Assembly (NCBI GenBank): GCA_041907665.1
Contig: JAYRGW010000013.1
Span: 1 to 64,000, forward strand
Length of the DNA: 64,000 nt
Direction of reading: 5' to 3'
Origin: JAAYUD01 sp041907665
GTDB taxonomy: Bacteria; Bacteroidota; Bacteroidia; Bacteroidales; Bacteroidaceae
Notes under the pieces: generated by a model
Database searches by the model: none
Seen by the model: only the letters and a program-made list of their open reading frames with translations
Told to the model about the DNA's origin: nothing
Program-made: the position numbers and the translations under genes
In this document: one piece after another, positions 62,901-64,000 of the stretch
How positions within the stretch are numbered: the first letter of the stretch is position 1
Layout of the letters: each line of letters starts with the position of its first letter

Positions 62901-64000
62901 GCTCCGATGAGAGCGAAAGTTACTACCTGTGCCATTGGGCGAAACATCTTTCCTTCAATACCTGCTAAGGTCATGATGGGTATGTATACAATAAGGATGA
63001 TGATTTGTCCAAAAGTCGCAGAACTCATCATTCGTTTGGCCGATTGGAATACTGTTTCGTCCATTTGCAATTGACTAATGCGGGAAGTCCCGGTATTTGT
63101 CTTTAGCCGTTCTGATATATGAGCTACCGCATTTTCGACTATAATGACGGCTCCATCCACTATTAACCCAAAGTCAATAGCTCCTAAACTCATCAGATTG
63201 CCTGAAATGCCAAATAAACTCATCATCGATACTGCGAATAGCATAGCAAGTGGTATAACGGATGCTACAATTAATCCGGCCCTCATATTGCCTAAAAAAA
63301 GGACTAATATAAAAATAACGATAAGAGCTCCTTCAATAAGATTTCGAGAAACAGTACCTATTGTACGGTTTACTAAGTCAGAACGGTTGAGGAATGGTTG
63401 AATAGTGACACCTTCAGGCAGTGACTTTTGAATGATCTTCATCCGATTCTCAACATTCTTAATTACTTCTTTAGCGTTTGCATTTTTCAGCATCATAACA
63501 ACACCGCCTACAGCTTCATCTTTGTCTACGATAAAAGCACCGTAACGGGTTGCATTGCCGTAACGTACATCAGCCAAGTCTTTGATAAGTATCGGCATCC
63601 CCGAACTATTGTTTTGTACGACTATGTTTCCAATGTCGTCGAGTGACTTCACCAAGCCTATGCCTCGAATGAAATAGGCTGCATGGCTCTTTTCTATATA
63701 TGCGCTTCCTGTATTCTCATTGTTGCGTTCCAGCGCTTTGAATATATCGTCAAGCGAGAGTCCCAAACTCTTCATTCGTTCAGGATTGACGGCGATTTCG
63801 TATTGCTTGACGAAGCCTCCATAACTGTTTATGTCGGCTACACCTGGTGTACCTAACATTTCGCGCCGTATAGTCCAATCTTGAAGTGTACGTAAATCCA
63901 TTGCACTATATTTACTTTCGTATCCTTTGGAAACAGCAAGACGATATTGGTATATCTCTCCAAGTCCTGTACTGATAGGCGCTAATGAGGTTTGACAGAT
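59993..64000 (-). CDS. CusA/CzcA-type heavy-metal RND transporter fused to a TolC-like factor (5' end outside window)
   Basis: The frame is open to the window edge: 33 further codons precede the Met at 63901 (..QTSLAPISTGLGEIYQYRLAV), as in CusA. So 1335 residues are visible and the N-terminus is missing. The RND part has DFGLIVDGAVIIVEN in TM4, repeated porter domains and a second set of six helices ending near 61260. A hydrophobic stretch ILLFVLGISAGRISA then leads into about 400 residues of outer-membrane factor (HDVIQLALDSNYAVRSQLYN, paired coiled coils) to the end. The fused form is known in Bacteroidetes. Confidence 0.9.
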   Translation of the reverse strand: MCQTSLAPISTGLGEIYQYRLAVSKGYESKYSAMDLRTLQDWTIRREMLGTPGVADINSYGGFVKQYEIAVNPERMKSLGLSLDDIFKALERNNENTGSAYIEKSHAAYFIRGIGLVKSLDDIGNIVVQNNSSGMPILIKDLADVRYGNATRYGAFIVDKDEAVGGVVMMLKNANAKEVIKNVENRMKIIQKSLPEGVTIQPFLNRSDLVNRTIGTVSRNLIEGALIVIFILVLFLGNMRAGLIVASVIPLAMLFAVSMMSLFGISGNLMSLGAIDFGLIVDGAVIIVENAVAHISERLKTNTGTSRISQLQMDETVFQSAKRMMSSATFGQIIILIVYIPIMTLAGIEGKMFRPMAQVVTFALIGAAILSLTYVPMMSALCLKKTESHKSKISANLMKGINKGFNPIILYALRHKLSVTLTAVALFIGSLILFGRFGGEFVPQLEEGDLAAGVVTLQGGSLSNTIDEVKKANSILLKFPEVKHVVCKVGAGEIPTDPTPLETGDYIITLKDKSQWTTAHTREELIEKMEEALQPIAGVQFEFQQPIQMRQNELISGSKQDIAVKIFGDDLVTLTDKANEVKRLIQNIQGIEDINIEKVTGLEQIEINYNRERLAQYGLSVNDVSEVLRTAFAGSQAGIVYDGEKRFGLVVRLAKDYRSNLDDIRNLTIPLPRGGQLPIEQVASVAIKEGPAQISRENTRRRITIGFNVRNNDVESVINEVQNRIDSKVKMPTGYYVSYGGQFQNLQEAKSRLGIAVPIALILIFILLYFAFRSVKEALLIYTAVPMSVIGGILALWIRGMNFSISAGIGFIALFGIAVLNGIVLISEFNQLEKGGMKDIRQRVLTGLKTRLRPVLITASAASLGFFPMAISTSAGAEVQKPLATVVIGGLISATLLTLIVLPIFYMYFSTFSFKKVFRSRSPKVLTILLFVLGISAGRISAQQRIQLHDVIQLALDSNYAVRSQLYNVQMNKTLKGSSFDLPKTEFTTGYGKLNSYTNDNSIGVSQSFAFPTVYANRYKLAEANVKDSQWSLENTKLEIATQAKRLYWQLVFLRSRQQLLTYQDSLYSELLKTAEARAKTGESKQLETMSAKSQYLEAHNRLAQIESDIQICVRRLQTLLNCKQSILPADDILKQLSFNTATYDNSAISNNPLTGQARQRIETSRMEKKLEKSMMLPDLSIGLSSMTIRGEQNVNGTSRYFGSGYRFNSIQIGVSLPLFYSSFKSKIKAAKLREQIAITEHAGISNNLSSEYHSLLSEYGKQQANINFYEKQAVPEAELIIRQAIQSYREGEISYAEYIINVSRALDIKQNYIDALNNNNQTVISLESITGQIF

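Overview
The window is chromosomal DNA from a member of the Bacteroidales, most likely Bacteroides or a close relative. Evidence: SusC/SusD outer-membrane pairs with FecR/ECF-sigma control, a Bacteroidetes HU-related protein next to a VirE/DUF3874 protein, a DUF5686 surface protein, an RND pump fused to its outer-membrane factor, a futalosine-independent menaquinone pathway (menC, menE), and many promoters of the Bacteroides type (TTTG or TTG, then TAnnTTTG). No rRNA, tRNA or CRISPR array was found.

Layout. 1-161: end of an IS5-family insertion sequence. 0.2-8 kb: menC-menE, a DAACS symporter, an Lrp regulator divergent from metY, a lipoprotein, a CapA-like/NlpC-P60 protein and a 53-aa protein, then a six-unit 22-bp repeat array. 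8.4-25 kb, mostly minus strand: MATE pump, C69 dipeptidase, a TolC-HlyD-two-permease efflux operon without an ATPase gene, and housekeeping genes (mrp, trmB, ilvE, xseB, xseA, an eIF1/SUI1-like gene, a DUF5686 gene, xth). 25.4-29.3 kb: a 1292-aa single-module synthetase built like epsilon-poly-lysine synthetase (adenylation, carrier, then three pairs of membrane helices each followed by a left-handed beta-helix domain). 29.6-37.4 kb: M16 peptidase, a YoeB/YefM-type toxin-antitoxin pair, a GH78 rhamnosidase and a PAP2 phosphatase.

37.4-47.4 kb is an accessory island. It holds an intact hipBA module between two 246-bp direct repeats, a VirE/DUF3874 protein divergent from an HU-related gene whose leader carries four 22-bp repeats, a second hipBA module with a frameshifted HipA-N and an internally deleted HipA-C, and an AT-rich SF1 helicase fused to a predicted PD-(D/E)xK nuclease, which looks like a defence gene.

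47.5-57.4 kb is a nutrient-uptake locus read leftwards: two near-identical ECF sigma genes, fecR, susC with an STN domain, susD and a secreted phosphodiesterase with PA14. 57.6-64 kb: a RidA/chorismatase-like protein and a metal-efflux set (CusB-like adaptor, CusA fused to a TolC-like factor, cut by the window edge).

The observations most worth following are the Pls-like synthetase with a lysine-like pocket code, the repeat-bounded hipBA island, the two unrelated arrays that share an exact 22-bp period, and the helicase-nuclease.
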